In this document: in pieces, positions 46,111-60,114 of the stretch
Numbering within the stretch: position 1 is the stretch's first letter
How the letters are laid out: each line of letters begins with the position of its first letter
Assembly: GCF_021018805.1 (NCBI RefSeq)
Contig: NC_086257.1
Location: forward strand, 17,170,693-17,234,692
Direction: 5' to 3'
From: Prinia subflava
Taxonomy: Eukaryota > Chordata > Aves > Passeriformes > Cisticolidae
Length of the DNA: 64,000 bases
Program-made: the position numbers and the translations under genes
Notes under the pieces: generated by a model
What the model saw: the letters and a program-made list of their open reading frames with translations, nothing else
Told to the model about the DNA's origin: nothing
Database searches by the model: none

Positions 46111-47689
46111 CCGGAGGGTCCAGGAGGGACCCTGCTCCCGGGGACTGCCCCGTGTCGGGGAGGGGCAGCCCGGGTAGAGGGTCCCCCGCTGCCTGGCACC
46201 CGTAGAGCCCCGCTGTGCTCCTTTCCCCGGCCCCGGAGCCAGCTGTGCCCTGAGCAAACGGGGCTGTTTGCTCACGCCAGGATTAGCCGCTCTCTTTGTT
46301 CCTTTGACTTTCTCTTTCCTTTATGCCAGACCCTTTTATGGGGGCTTCAAAGGGGGCTGGGACCCCCCCTCCCTGCCCCTGGAAGGCCAGGTTTGCTTCC
46401 CATGCTAGCACTGACATCCTGGGGGTGCCCACCGAGCACATCTGGGTGGCCTGCGGGGACAGCAGCTGTGCCACCGAAGCACAGTCTCCCCCCCCACCCC
46501 GGCGTCTTCCTCCTCTCTCCCCCCCTTTCCCTGATTCTGGCACCTCCTGCTGTCTTCAGCACCTTGGCAAAGTGGGTGCGAACGGCTGTCCCTGCAGCGG
46601 GATTCCCAGCACTTTGCACCCCGTAAGGAGAGGTGGGAATCTTGGCACCGGGATCCGGCCAGCTGTGCAGCCCCGCGGCCCCGCCTGGCTTCCTGTCCCC
46701 TGCCAGAGCCCGGGCTGCCTGGCTGCAGCCCCCGTGTCCCTCTGGGGTCCCTGTGCCTCACTTACTGCCCCCACACTCTCTCTGTCTACAGCGTGAAGCA
46801 TCGGTGGGTTCGGGCTGGGGCCAGAAGCAGGGGCTCTCCCACACATCCTCTGCCCCCCTGGCATGGGCAGCAAATGCTGGCATTGCCCTTTCCTGCAGAG
46901 GAATACCAGGCTGCCCACGGGCACAGGCTCATGCTGCCTGCCAGCTTCTGGCATTGTTGAAAGAAATATTTTGGAGTAAAGGGACTATTGTAGGCACCTT
47001 AGGCTGCCCATGGGGGGTCCATTAGACCTCCAGTTTCCAGTTGCTCTCCAGTTTCCCCTGACGGGTTTGTTTGCCTAATCAAGAAGGAATGCAGGGCACC
47101 GCAGCTCTCCAGCCTGGCATCACCAGTGACTTTGCACCCAGGGAGGGACAGGGAATGGACATGGTAGGGGCATGGCAGGGACTGACATGGGGACAGCAGT
47201 GGGCCCGAGGCCAGAGCTGGCAGAGGGGCTGAGGGTGTTGATGGGCGTGATTACGGGCATGATTGCAGCTTGTCACGTCCGCAGGAGGCCGTGTGGAGGA
47301 AGCCCGGAGGTGTTTGACCCCAGTGCTCACAGGTCCCGCTGCTGCCAGTTGTGCCCAGACAAGCCAGGGAGGCCATCAATCTGATCCCTGGAGTCGTGGC
47401 ACCCGCTGGACCCCCCATCCAGGCACCCTGCAAGGTGGGCTGAGCAGGGCACGGGGCAGGTGGAGCGGGCTGGGGTGTTTACTTTAGCTGTTGTCACCCA
47501 GCCAGGCGCTGCCGGGAACTGCTGTCCACAGGGACGGGGGTGGGAACGTGCGAGAGTGTGCGAGAGCCGGGGTGTGAGAAGGAAACACAGGGCTGCAGGG
47601 ACACCGGGAGCGAGAGGATGTGTGCGGGGAGGGGGGTGCCCCCAAAGGGAAGCCGTGGGGGCTGCCGGGGTGGGGGTCATCTGAGCGCA

Positions 47690-47800
47690 TGCCCCGACGT
47701 GTGCCAGGGAAGTGCACGTGTGTACACGTAGGTTTGAGGGTGCACGTGGTGGGTGTGCACACGTGTGCAGTACGGGAGGACACACACGTACACATGGGCA
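47690..47800. repeat. Alternating purine-pyrimidine tract
   Basis: ACGTGTGTACACGTAGG, GTGCACACGTGTGCAG and ACACACGTACACATG words form an irregular Z-DNA-prone stretch. No gene signal. Confidence 0.5.
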
Positions 47801-48379
47801 CGGGGATGTGCACCCCCTGCCAGAGCGCCCAGTGGGGGCTGACTTTCCCAGGGCATGGTGCTGAACAGGCCTCTGGTGCTTCTCCTACCCAGAGAGGGAA
47901 CATCTGTGGGTGCCTCACCCAGCTCATTCCCAACCAATACCCCTGGTAAAACAGCCCTGGGGCCATGCACCAGCCATGACCCCTGTGAGCCATCACCCTC
48001 CCCAGCTCACAGGGATCCCACAGCCATCCTGGGGATCTCCTGAGCCACCTCTGATGGAGGCAGGGGTCAGAGCATGCCTCTGTGTGAGGGTCAACAGGGA
48101 TGGGGGTCTAATAGGGTAAAGGTCACCATGGATGAAGTCCACCTCTGGGAGAGGGTCACCAGGATTTTGGTCCACCTGTGGGAGAGGGTTTTTGATGGCT
48201 TTCATGCCTGGCTGCCACAGCCAGGAGCAGGATCTCATTAGGGCTGACGTTCCTGGGACTGTCCAGTGCCGGGTCACTGATGCCATCACTTCTGCAGGTA
48301 CCGCGGTCACCCCCGAGCCCTGCACAGGCACAGCTGAGGCACTGAACACTGAGGTGCTGCTGCTGAGCGCTCAGGCCTG

Positions 48380-48728
48380 GGGGCAGGTGAGCGGCCACGG
48401 AGGGCGCCCAGGGACGCCCTTCCCGTGCCCCGAGCCAAGGGAGGAAGCGGCCGGAGGCAGGAAGCCTTCCCCCGGGCCCGGGGCCCCTGCTGCGATTTTG
48501 CTGGAAGGTCAGCGGCGACACAACAGGAAATCGTGCTGCCTCGGCTGGGCGGCCGGGCCAGAGCCGCAGAGCCGCGCCGTGCCGGGGCCGCTCCCGGGCC
48601 CCACGTCCCGGCCGGGCGGCTCGCGGGGAACCCGCGCCACCACTGCCCTCCATGGAAGGGGGACGGGAGCCGGGGAGCAGCCGCTGGCCCCAGGGTGGAA
48701 GATGCAGGGCCGAAGCCCCCAGCCGAGC
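48380..48728 (+). promoter_or_regulatory. THPO: THPO 5' region and leader
   Basis: CpG-rich stretch immediately upstream of the THPO start, with ATG triplets at 48652 and 48702 before the main ATG. The transcription start and any non-coding first exon cannot be placed. Confidence 0.45.
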
Positions 48729-48738
48729 ATGGAGCTGA
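48652..48738 (+). other. Upstream ORF overlapping the THPO start
   Basis: An ATG at 48652 opens 28 codons in another frame and stops with TGA at 48736-48738, overlapping the THPO ATG at 48729. Human THPO translation is held down by upstream ORFs, one of which also overlaps the start. A second ATG at 48702 is in frame and would add nine residues to the protein. Confidence 0.5.
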
Positions 48739-50459
48739 ACAGTGAGTGTGTGGCTAACAGGGGGGACTGGGAGCGCAGGAAGGGACAGTGGACACTGTGA
48801 CCCCACAGCCAGAGGGTCCCCTGCAGGGTGAATCACACAGATGGGCATCAAACGCCAAGGGTGGCTCCGGGCTGGTTGGATCTGGCCACTGCCCACATGT
48901 GAGGGCAACCAAGCATCTCTCCATGCCCATCCTAGGTAAACAGAGTGCACTGAGGATTTTTGGGGACAGGTGTAGTGTCGGGGCAGGGAGTGAGGCAGGC
49001 AAGAGGAAGCAAGGAGGGCACTGGAGAGGCTGGCAGGATGGGCAGTTGCTGGGCACAGCAGTGTGCAGCAGCACTGGGGAAGGCAGTGCTGGCAGGGGAG
49101 CACTCAGCCAGGGCAGCGGCCAGGAACTGATGTTCCCTATGGGACACTGCAGGCCGGGATTCCCCGAAGTGCACATGACGCCTGGAACTGCTCTTGGCAG
49201 GGATCCGGAGGGCTGGCCCTGGTCTGCACAGGGAGTACAGCCCCGCTTGCTTGCCTGGAGCGTGGCTGAGAAACCTGGCAGACATGGCTGTGCGGCCCCT
49301 TGGCACACAGCACTGGCAGGGAAAACCTGGCTCTCCCCCGTGAGCACTGGGCACCCCTCGCTGGCTGACTGGAGAGCAGCACCGGGCCCTCCTCAGCCGC
49401 TCACACCTCCCTGCATCCCCACCACGGGGCTGGGGAGAGGACTTGCCACCTGCAGGCTGCCAGAGAGGCTGGCACAATGCACAAGGCAAACCCATCTCCT
49501 CCAGGACTGCTCCTCCTCACATCCTTCCTCCTGCATGTGAAAGAGGACCGTGCCAGCCCAACACGGCTGGTCTGTGACAACAGGCTTATCCAGAAATACA
49601 TCGTGGAGGCCAAGGACATGGAAAAGAGAGTGGTGAGGATACAGTCCCCCATAAAACCCAAGACCAGGGACATGCACAGTTCCTGGCACCTCACCTTGAC
49701 ATCTCTCCTCACTAGGGCCAATGCCAGGCCCTGCCTGCACTCAGCTGCCCTGCAGTGCTGCCCTTGGTGGACTTCACTTTCCAGCAGTGGAAATCCAAAT
49801 CGGTGAGAGGGGCTGGGAGGAGGGTGCTGGCATCGGTGTGCTAACAGGACTGGAAAAGGAACCTTGGGCTGGCACAAGCACCAGAAATGCTGAACAAGAT
49901 GCTTGTAGGCATATCTGGTGGCACTGGGAGGGTAGAGGACCCCATCCAGACCTAAGGTGAGCACAGGAAGCAACGAGGCCCTGGGGGTCACTGTCTGCTC
50001 CCCCAGAACGAGACCAAGCGGCGGGAGATCCTGTGTGACCTGGCCCTGCTGCTGGGTGCTGCAGCCGGGGCCCAGGGCCAGGTGAGCGATGAGTGTGGGT
50101 CCAGACAGCTGAGCCAGCTTTACCGACACGCCAACTCCTTCTTCCTGCTCCTGCAGACCTTCAGCTGGGAGGTGAGACCTACCCACACAAGCCAGACCAC
50201 CCTGGCACAAGTGCCAGCTGGGCTGGGTTGGGTGCAACAGCGTTTGCCACCCCTCTGTCGCACTCTCGCCCCTCAGGCAGGACACTGGGAGCCGAGCTGC
50301 TCCCCACACTCCATGGAGCAGACCCACATCACCAGCATCTTCCTCACCTACCGGCAGCTGGTGCAGGGCAAGCTGCGCTTCTTCTTCTACGACCTGGCCA
50401 AGGTCTTGTGCAAGCAAGGACAGGGGGACAGCAGAGACCCTCCATGCGGGGCCTGGTGA
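48729..50459 (+). CDS. THPO: Thrombopoietin, short form without C-terminal domain
   Basis: Four-helix cytokine acting on MPL; controls thrombocyte and stem-cell production. Five exons: 48729-48741, 49505-49632, 49716-49802, 50007-50171, 50277-50459, giving 191 aa. As in human THPO, the first coding exon holds only 13 coding bases (MELN plus one base), and the second continues a signal peptide (RLLLLTSFLLH). Recognisable blocks are GQCQALP, VLPLVDFTFQQWK, ETKRREIL, LLLGA, GQVSDECGSRQL and TSIFLTYRQLVQGKLRFFFY. Cysteines fit the family's two disulfides plus extras; NET in exon 4 is a potential N-glycosylation site. The protein stops 29 residues after TYRQLVQGKLRFFFY, so the Ser/Thr/Pro-rich glycosylated domain of mammals is absent. 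Head-to-head position with CHRD supports the identity. Confidence 0.9.
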
Positions 50460-50684
50460 GGCTGCACACAGGGTTCAACCACAAAGTGATGCTGGAACAA
50501 TCCTGCAGGACACTAAGCTGTGCTCTGGGTGCCCAGGAAGATGCCCACAGGGAAAGGGTTGGCACCTGTTCCTGGAGTCTTTGTCTGCTGTGCAGCGCAT
50601 GGAGGCAAACAGTGACACTCACGTGCCAGCAGGCACGGGCCCTGCTCCCACCTGGGCAGGCACCTCTACTGTGAATGCTTTTCC

Positions 50685-50690
50685 ATTAAA
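50685..50690 (+). terminator. THPO: THPO poly(A) signal
   Basis: ATTAAA lies 226 bp past the THPO stop, followed by a T/GT-rich stretch (ATATTTTTCT ... GTGTGTGTTC). This agrees with exon 5 being the last exon. Confidence 0.65.
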
Positions 50691-50990
50691 GAGATATTTT
50701 TCTAAAGAGCTGTGTGTGTTCTTGTGCCCAGGCCCGGGGCAGAAGCCAGCTCCTCTGGGACATGCTCCCAGTTCTCTCAGTGCCTGTTCCCACCCGCGGC
50801 AGCTGTCAGTGCTGCAGGAGCCCCCGGCACGGCCCTGAGCTGCCACTCCTCCTCTGCACCCACCTGTCACAGGTCTGGACTCTCCATCCTTTGGGGAGTG
50901 GCAGGGTTCCCCCTTTGCCCCTGCGCAGGTGTATCCACTCCCTGCCAGCCTCCTCTCTCAGCAAACAGCCAGGTGTAGAAAACATCCCAG

Positions 50991-50996
50991 TTTAAT
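50991..50996 (-). terminator. POLR2H: POLR2H poly(A) signal
   Basis: TTTAAT on the + strand reads ATTAAA on the - strand, 359 bp past the POLR2H stop. It is 300 bp from the THPO signal, so the two convergent transcripts probably do not overlap or barely do. Confidence 0.6.
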
Positions 50997-51354
50997 CAAA
51001 ACCAAGGCAGCCTGCCCCAGGATGGTTCCTGAGGGAATGGTCCCCAGTCCCCAGAGGCAGGCAGGCAACTGTCCCAGTCTGGTTGCTCCTGGCCACAGCC
51101 AGGGCTGTTGAGGTGAAGGTGAGGAGATGCCATCAGGCGAGACTGGAGCACAGCACGGTGTCCACTCAGATTGTCAGGCACCTCTCTCCTCACAGAGATG
51201 TGGATCCCAGCAGGAGTCAGAAGACACTGGGATGAGAAGAAGGACTGCTCCTGCCGCCTCAGCTTTGCAGAGGCTGGGCAGCATGGATGCTGGAGCAGAA
51301 TGAGGGCTCTCAGGGCTCCAGCTGGATGTCTTTGGGGCAGCCTGTGGAGGTGTG

Positions 51355-53465
<2,111 letters not shown>

Positions 53466-53580
53466 GGCAGCGGCTCCGCTCCCGCTCCCGGCGCCGCTCC
53501 CGCCCGCCGCACACTGATGACGTAATAGCACTCCGCGGCGGGGCGGAAGCGGCTTCACGGTGGGCGGGGCCAGTTCCCGC
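53466..53580 (-). promoter_or_regulatory. POLR2H: POLR2H promoter with CRE/ATF and GC boxes
   Basis: TGACGTAA at 53518-53525 (TTACGTCA on the coding strand) lies 53 bp upstream of the ATG. Near it are an ETS-like CGGAAG near 53546 and GGGCGGGGC boxes. CpG-rich and TATA-less, typical of a housekeeping promoter. Confidence 0.55.
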
Positions 53581-53695
53581 CAGGACCGCCGGGGCCGGCA
53601 GGGGGCGCTGCCAGGCCGCGCAGGGACCCGCGCGCCGCGGCCCCGCCCCCGGCACCGAGCGGGCACCGGAGCGCCCCCGAGCGGCGGGCACGGGC

Positions 53696-53975
53696 AGTCC
53701 CGGGAGGTCCGGGGTGTCCCGGGAAGGGTCTGGGGTGTCCTGGGAAGGGTCCGGGGTGTCCCGGGAGGGGACCGGGGTGTCCCGGGAGGGGTCTGGGGTG
53801 TCCCAGGAAGGGTTCGGGGTGTCTCGGGAGGGGTCTGGGGTGTCCCGAGAGGCGTCCGAAGTGTCTCGGGAGAGGTCAGGATGTCCCAGGAGGGGTCCGG
53901 GATGTCCCGGGAGGGTCCAGGGTGTCTCGGGAGGGGTCTGGGGTGTCCCAGGGGGTGTCCTGGGAGGGGTCCGGC
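53696..53975. repeat. 21-bp minisatellite upstream of POLR2H
   Basis: About 13 copies of a unit close to GGGGTGTCCCGGGAGGGGTCT. The 21-bp length keeps all frames open and gives heptad-like spurious peptides in every frame. It starts 231 bp upstream of the POLR2H start codon. Confidence 0.9.
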
Positions 53976-56811
53976 ACGTCCCGCGGGGCTCTTGGAGCCT
54001 GCGTCCCACCCCCGCCGCACGGGACAGAGGGACGTCGCCCCCGATGGCAGCTGGACATCGGTGCCATGAGCTGCGCGGACTCAGCCAGCGATGGCTCTCG
54101 GGGCTGCAGCCCCCACCGGCTTCCTCCTCCTCGCCCGCCAGCCACGGCGGGGAGGGACGTGTGACACCGTCCCCCGTGTCCTGCCGGTGACCCGTGAGGG
54201 GAGCAGGGGGGTCTGGCACGGCCGAGGGCCGCTCACACGGTGGGCGCCACGGGATGTTCCATGCTTGGCATCTGGCTGGGAGCTGCCGGTGCGGGTTCAA
54301 GAGTTCAGCCTTGTCCTTCCCGTTCCCCAAATGCCACCGCCAGCCTGCCTGAACAAATTCCTCCCTGCCTCAGGAGAGGCTTGGCACTGGGCACCCTGCA
54401 CCTCGTTTGGGCAGCGTGTGCCCGCCCCGATGTGGCACAGAGAAGACTGGTGAAGCTTGCAGGTGTCCCGGTGAGATGGGGACCGGGGACGGCGGGTGGC
54501 ACGGCACTGTGTGTGCGTCACATGCCACCATCTCCCTAGGGACCACGATCGGGGACATCTATGGGATATTGCTCCCCGTGCGTCGCCCTTATGCCTACAG
54601 CGAGATGGCTTCGTGGGGACATAGCCCACCCTGTCCCCGGGAGCCAGACATTTCCAGGTCGTGGTCCCGGTGGCCCCCAGAGCCGAGGTGCCCCAGCATC
54701 CGCACTGGGCGGCCTGTCACAGGATGCCTGTGCTCCCCAGACACACACAGGTGTGACCTCTCCATGGCATGTCCCCTCCGTGACACGGTGCCAGCGCATC
54801 CTCACGCATGCCTGAGGCGCAGGCAGCGGAACGGGGCAGTGTGGTGACACAGCGGGGACACTGGTGTGAAGGGGGGTGCTGGTGCCAGGGGTCTGCTGGC
54901 TCGTCGGGGGAGCGTGGGCGGTTCACGGCGGGGTCACCCCGCGGCGGTGGCACTCAGCGGGGACAGGCTTAATGCGCTGGGACGGAACCTCGGCTCCTTC
55001 TAATCATCGCCTGGGCGGGTAACGCCCCCAAGACCCGCAGCCCCCTCCCCACTCTGTCCACCCGGGCTCGGGGAAGGGCAGAAACCTCCTCCCTGCCAGA
55101 ATGCGGTGGCCGTAGACAGGCTCCCCTCTGGCCCAAGGTGAGAGGTGTGGACCCTTCGCCAGGTTTACTGTGCCCTCCTGGCACCCTGCATCCCGCGTGC
55201 CCGCTTGTTTGGGGTACAGGACTGGGCTGGTGCAGGGGACCTGAGTGAGGGGCTGTGGGACACTCGGGGCTGTGGGACACTCGGGGCTGTGCAGGTTGCC
55301 AGGGGGTGGCAGCAGCACACCGAACATGGCAGGACAGCCCCAGGGTGTGCCGGAACGGAGGGAGTCCTACCGCAGCCAGGCTCACCAGCATGGCCAGTTG
55401 CCCTTTCCAGAATCCTCGGGATGCCGTCCTGGAGGGACATGACCTGCCTGGCGGACACCAGCCGGCCGGGGCAGGTGGTGTGGGGGCCGGGGCTGTTTTT
55501 CAGCGAGGGATCCATGTGCCAGGGGGTACCCACTGGCATCCCGATGTGATTTGGGCTGGAGGGCCATGGCACAGCTGTGCCCCCTGCTTGGATTCTCTCA
55601 GGGCCACTGCAGGGTGACACAAAGGGCTAATCCCACCTGGCTGTGCCTGTCTGCCCCTGCTGAGACCTGGCACACTCGGTACAGGCCAGCAGGCAGCTGG
55701 GGCTGTGCTCACCAGCCGGCGAGGCAGCCCCCAGGGGTGCTGCTGCCCAGTGACCCTGGCAGCCGGCACTGCCGTCTGCCTCCCTGCCCTTGCGGGACAG
55801 GGCACTCCTGAGCCCCACCCCGGGCAGGGTCACGGGCACGCAGCCACCTGCAGGGCCAGATGGAGAAGCGGGGGGTGGATTTCCAGATGCCCCACAGATG
55901 CCACAGGATCAGAGTGGCAGCAGGATTCTGGCACAGCCCTGAACCTCCTGGGCACTGGCTGTGTAGCAGGACCATGATGCCGAGGGCCATCTTTGTCCCT
56001 TAGCCCCTTCCTTGGCCCCGTGCCCATGCAACCCTTGGGGCAGGATTGGCCGGGGGGTTGCTGGCCCTGGTGCAAATCTGGCCCAGGTTGGCAGAAGATG
56101 GGGCACCCTGCTTTTCCCTGCACTCCATGCCCATCTGCCCTGGCTGTGCCGTGTGCCGGCTGCTTCGCTGACCCCGTGCCATGTGCCATGCCATGCTACT
56201 CCTGAGCCACAGGAGTGTGGGTGGCCAGAGGGGCTCATGTACCCAGCTAACGCCAGCCCTTTGCAGCCAGGGCTGAACAGACAGACGGTCCTCGTGCAGG
56301 TGCAGGTGCTGGTGGGGGCTGGGGGGTCAGCACTGCCTTCACTGCTGTTGCCCAGGGAGCACCCATTTGCCAGCCAGGTGCCTGGTGTTTCCACCTTATC
56401 TGGGATTAAACAAACTCTCCTCAGATCTGGCGCCAGGTGCTGCCCCTGCGTCCGTGGGACCAGCCCTTCCCTACGCTGTGCCCCTCCATGCCTGCTACCC
56501 TGCCCCCATGCTGGGAAGTCCGTGTGTCCCTTCACCCATTTAAGGGGTGAAGAACCCCTCAAATACTGGACCCAGGCTCCCCTTGTTCTGGTCATGCAGT
56601 AGCCCCTGGGGTCTCTTTGCAAGGCAGGCAGCAGCTCTAAAGCAGGGCACAGAGTGGGACCATCTCTGGCTCTGCCTTGGGGCACCCCCAAACCAAAATG
56701 GGACCTACGCCTCATCCAGGGAGGTGTGCGTGCCCCCAGTGTGGTGGATCCTGGCAGCACCAGTGCCTGTGGTGCCAGACTCCCCAGAGCAGGGGCACAG
56801 CCTCCTCCTTC

Positions 56812-56885
56812 GTTAGCCGCTTGTCTGTTATCTCCTGCCGATAAATTATACAACACAAGCGCCTTTGAAAGGCAGCCAGGCCTCC
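56812..56885. promoter_or_regulatory. Candidate conserved non-coding element
   Basis: TTAGCCGCTTGTCTGTTATC and CGATAAATTATACAACAC sit in GC-rich flanks, with a GATA-type word and an AAATTATA core. Confidence 0.35.
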
Positions 56886-57599
56886 ATCCGGTGGGGCAGA
56901 CTTTGGGGGCCCCACATCAGCCATCGTGGGCTGCTGCCAGCTGCTTTTCCTGGGAAGGGGACAGGGACAGGGTTTTGGGCACTGTCCTGGTGCTGGGGCG
57001 CTGGGGATGGGCTCATATGGACCTGAAGGCAAGGCAGAAGAGCAGTGGGGGTGAAAACCTGCCTGCACCCCATGCCCACACCTGCTGCTTGCAGGTGTGC
57101 CTGCACTCCTGCCTGTGCCCTGGCCTGGACTCCGTCTCATATGCCCATATCCTGCAGCCCAGTTTGGGGTGTGGGGCTGCTGGCCGGTGCTTCAGAGGAG
57201 CGGCTATTCCTGTTATCCGCCGGCACAAAGGAGCCGAAAGGAGCTGAAAGGCCGCCGCCGTTAGGGAAGCAAACACGGGCAGGGTGAGGCCAGGAAGGTG
57301 GGCAACGGCCGGCACCTGGTGGCACCTGCCACGGTGGTATCCTGCCCATCCCGGTGGGGCAAGGAGCAGGGAGGCACTGTCCCTGTGCCGAGGAATGGGG
57401 GTCCTTCCAAGCACCCCAATGTTGGGGAGCTGAGGCCACATGGGCTGCCCAGGGCAGTGCTGCCAGCCCGTGATGTGCACTCCTTTGCTGTCCCACCAGC
57501 TCCGTGGGTGCCCCCGTGGGGTGCAGCAGTGTGGCCTCTGGGTGCCCATCCTGGCACCCTGCTGGGCCAGTCTCCACCTGGGCTGGGGGTTAGGCAGGA

Positions 57600-57680
57600 A
57601 GAGATGAAGCCGAAATTAAGCTGTTAATGAGCCCGTCTGTCACCAGGTCACCAATTACCCGGGCTGGGAATGAGGAGATG
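57600..57680. promoter_or_regulatory. Candidate conserved non-coding element
   Basis: Contains GAAATTAAGCTGTTAATGAG and CACCAATTACCCGG: several TTAAT/AATTA cores in 60 bp. Confidence 0.35.
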
Positions 57681-58504
57681 ATGGAGTGTGACTGGGGGAG
57701 GGGAGCAGGATGTCGGGGTCTCCAGCTTGGAGGCAATTGGGGGGTGTCACCATCTCTCCGCAACTTCCTCATCACCACCAGGCACATTCCGTGGGGTGGG
57801 GGACAGAAGGGACCAAGGGGTGACCAGGCCATAACCATACCAGAAGCCCCAAGGCACCTGAGAAGGGATTAGAACTTTCTCCTCACTGAGATCCTGAGGA
57901 ATTCAGCCCCAGCACTGTCCCTGACTGGCACAGAGGGTGTCACCAGTGTCATGAGCTGGCTGTTCTCTGCAGTCAGAGCTTGAAGGGGGCTGTGCTTCCA
58001 GGGAGCAGAGTCAGTGACTGTACCCTGGGGATACTCACAGACCCTCTGGGCTGCTCCTGGCCCCTGGGAAGGGGTACAGCAAAGAAGGGGGCTTATACCA
58101 CCCCCCCTCCTACTTCACCTTGCTCAGGTTTGCTGTGGTGCATGGCAGAGGCCCCTGTCTCTGTCCCTGTCCCCGCCTGGGATGGGCCAGGGAGGCCGAA
58201 TTCCTCCGGGCTGATGCTGATGTCAGTTTTTCCGTGGCACCTCTCCGAGCGGGGCCGGGTGCCTGTCCGGGCCGGCAGAGGGACAGGCCATCTCCCCAGC
58301 TGTCATCACAGCCGCCTGTCCCTGTGATGGCTCTTAGCGGCACCCGGCCCCAGGAGGGACCCAGGGGCTGCTGGAGACTGGTCTGGGAGCCTGCAGGAGC
58401 GAGTTCCTGCTCCTGCATAGTGGAAGGGGCTCCGTGCTGGACACTGGCAGCAGCTGGCAGCTGCCCGCCATGCCCCTGCTGGACTCATCGAGCTGGAGGG
58501 TGGG

Positions 58505-58615
58505 CTGGGATGAAAGCCATGGGATTTTGCTGGGATCGGAATTAACTTAGCGGCTTTGGAAGACAAACAGATTAGGGAGCTGCAAGGATCAGGGTGAGGA
58601 TCAGCTAAATTGGAA
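58505..58615. promoter_or_regulatory. Candidate conserved non-coding element
   Basis: GGGATTTTGCTGGGATCGGA, ATTAACTTAGCGGC, GACAAACAGATTAGGG and CAGCTAAATTGG lie close together. This is the longest island between 57 and 59 kb. Confidence 0.35.
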
Positions 58616-59554
58616 ACAGAGGCCGGCAGCAGCATCCTGCACAAGCTCTGCTGCCCCTGCCCAAACCCCCAGCCCAGCCCCATCCCTGCAGCCCAGGGTG
58701 CCTCCATGGGGCCCTCACAGACCCCTCCCATGACCAAGCTGATGGTGGCGCAGGTCGGGGCTGGCTCTTTCTTCCAGTCTGGGTCTTGGCCACACATCAG
58801 CAGCCTCTGGGCATTGCTGCCTTCCCCTTCCCTGCCTGTCCCCTTCCTGCTCTCAGTGCCCCCTCTCTCTGCCCTCCCCTTTCCCAGCACCCTGCATCCC
58901 CACTGCATCCCAGGCATGTCCCCTCACACCTCTCCTCACATGCCATGAAGCCACAGTTCCGAAATAAGCGGTCCCAAAATAAGCTTCCTCCTTGGAGTCC
59001 ATAAATCTCAGCAAAGCACTGAGTCATGGGGTCAGCCCTGCAGTCCCCTTTGCTGGCAGGGTGCCCTGCCCCATCCCCACGTGTCCCCCCTGGCACCCCA
59101 GGAGGGTTTGGGGTTGTGTTGCTACCCCGATAATATCAAGTCCTGGGGGCAGCCCCACTCACTGGAGATCAGATCACCAGTAATGAACAACAGCTGGGCA
59201 CAGGGCTGGGGACAGAGGGAACTGAGGGGACAATCCTGTCCCCTTCCAGCAGCCAGGCACATCTCTGGGGACACTGGGCAGCATCAGACCAACAGGCTTC
59301 ACTGCCCTTTTGGTGACAGCCCCATGGCAGGACCCCCAGTGTTCTTCGAGACCCGAGCCTGGCAGCTCCCAGGGTTTGATAGTGCAGTGGGGAGAGAGTG
59401 CCTGGCCTGGGGGTCCCCGAGGAGGAGGGGGCCGTGGCAAGGAAGGCTGAGTGCAGGGACAGCCTCCTGCTGCCGCGGCCCCCCCGGCGCCCCCGTCCCC
59501 CTCCCGCCCCCGCTTCCTGCGCAGGCGGCCCGGGGAGGCGATGAAAGCAGCCCC

Positions 59555-59640
59555 AGCAGATGTTTCTGGCTTGTTTTCATCTCATTAACTGTTTCCTCTT
59601 TTATTATGGGATAAATTATTAATTGTTCAGTGCGAGGAAG
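59555..59640. promoter_or_regulatory. Candidate conserved non-coding element
   Basis: GTTTTCATCTCATTAACTG, TCTTTTATTATGGGATAAA and ATTATTAATTGTTCAG form an AT-rich block with stacked TAAT cores and a Hox-like TTTATTATGG, flanked by almost pure GC. Confidence 0.4.
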
Positions 59641-60114
59641 AAAGGAAAGAGAAATCCTGACGGAGAACCCGGAGGCTCTGGGGAGGATAGTGAGCAGGAG
59701 TTGGCACAGCCCGGGGCAAGGGGAAGGCAGGGGGGATTTGGGATCTCTAGGGGGGAGGCAGCCCCTTGCAGTGCCACCAACCCCCAGGAGTCCCTCCTGA
59801 AAAAGGGGGGGCAATGTGGGCTGTAGGAGGTGCTCTGGGAGTGGGGCAGGGGTTGGCTGCTGGCACCTGGCCTCTGTCAGCAGCAGGGAATGTAACCCAG
59901 ACAGACGGGGCAGCGGGACAGACTACCCACATGGGACCCAGACATCTGGGCACCAGATTTCAAGATCTCTGCCCAGAGACCCCCGACCTCTACACCCCAC
60001 ACTCCCTGTCCCCCATGGTCTGAGAATGGACACACTCATTGCACCTCCTGGCCAAGGAATGGGGCTCAGCCCCAGCCCTGTCACCCCTGGCCCCCCCAGC
60101 TCCCCAGCCCCTGC

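Larger units (their letters stand above)
41803..48380. other. Intergenic, CHRD to THPO
   Basis: No supported gene. A 450-codon open frame at 43615-44967 and a 432-codon antisense one at 42241-43539 have low-complexity, composition-driven translations and no recognisable domain. AT-rich islands at 44960-45060 and 46030-46110 may be regulatory. Confidence 0.55.
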
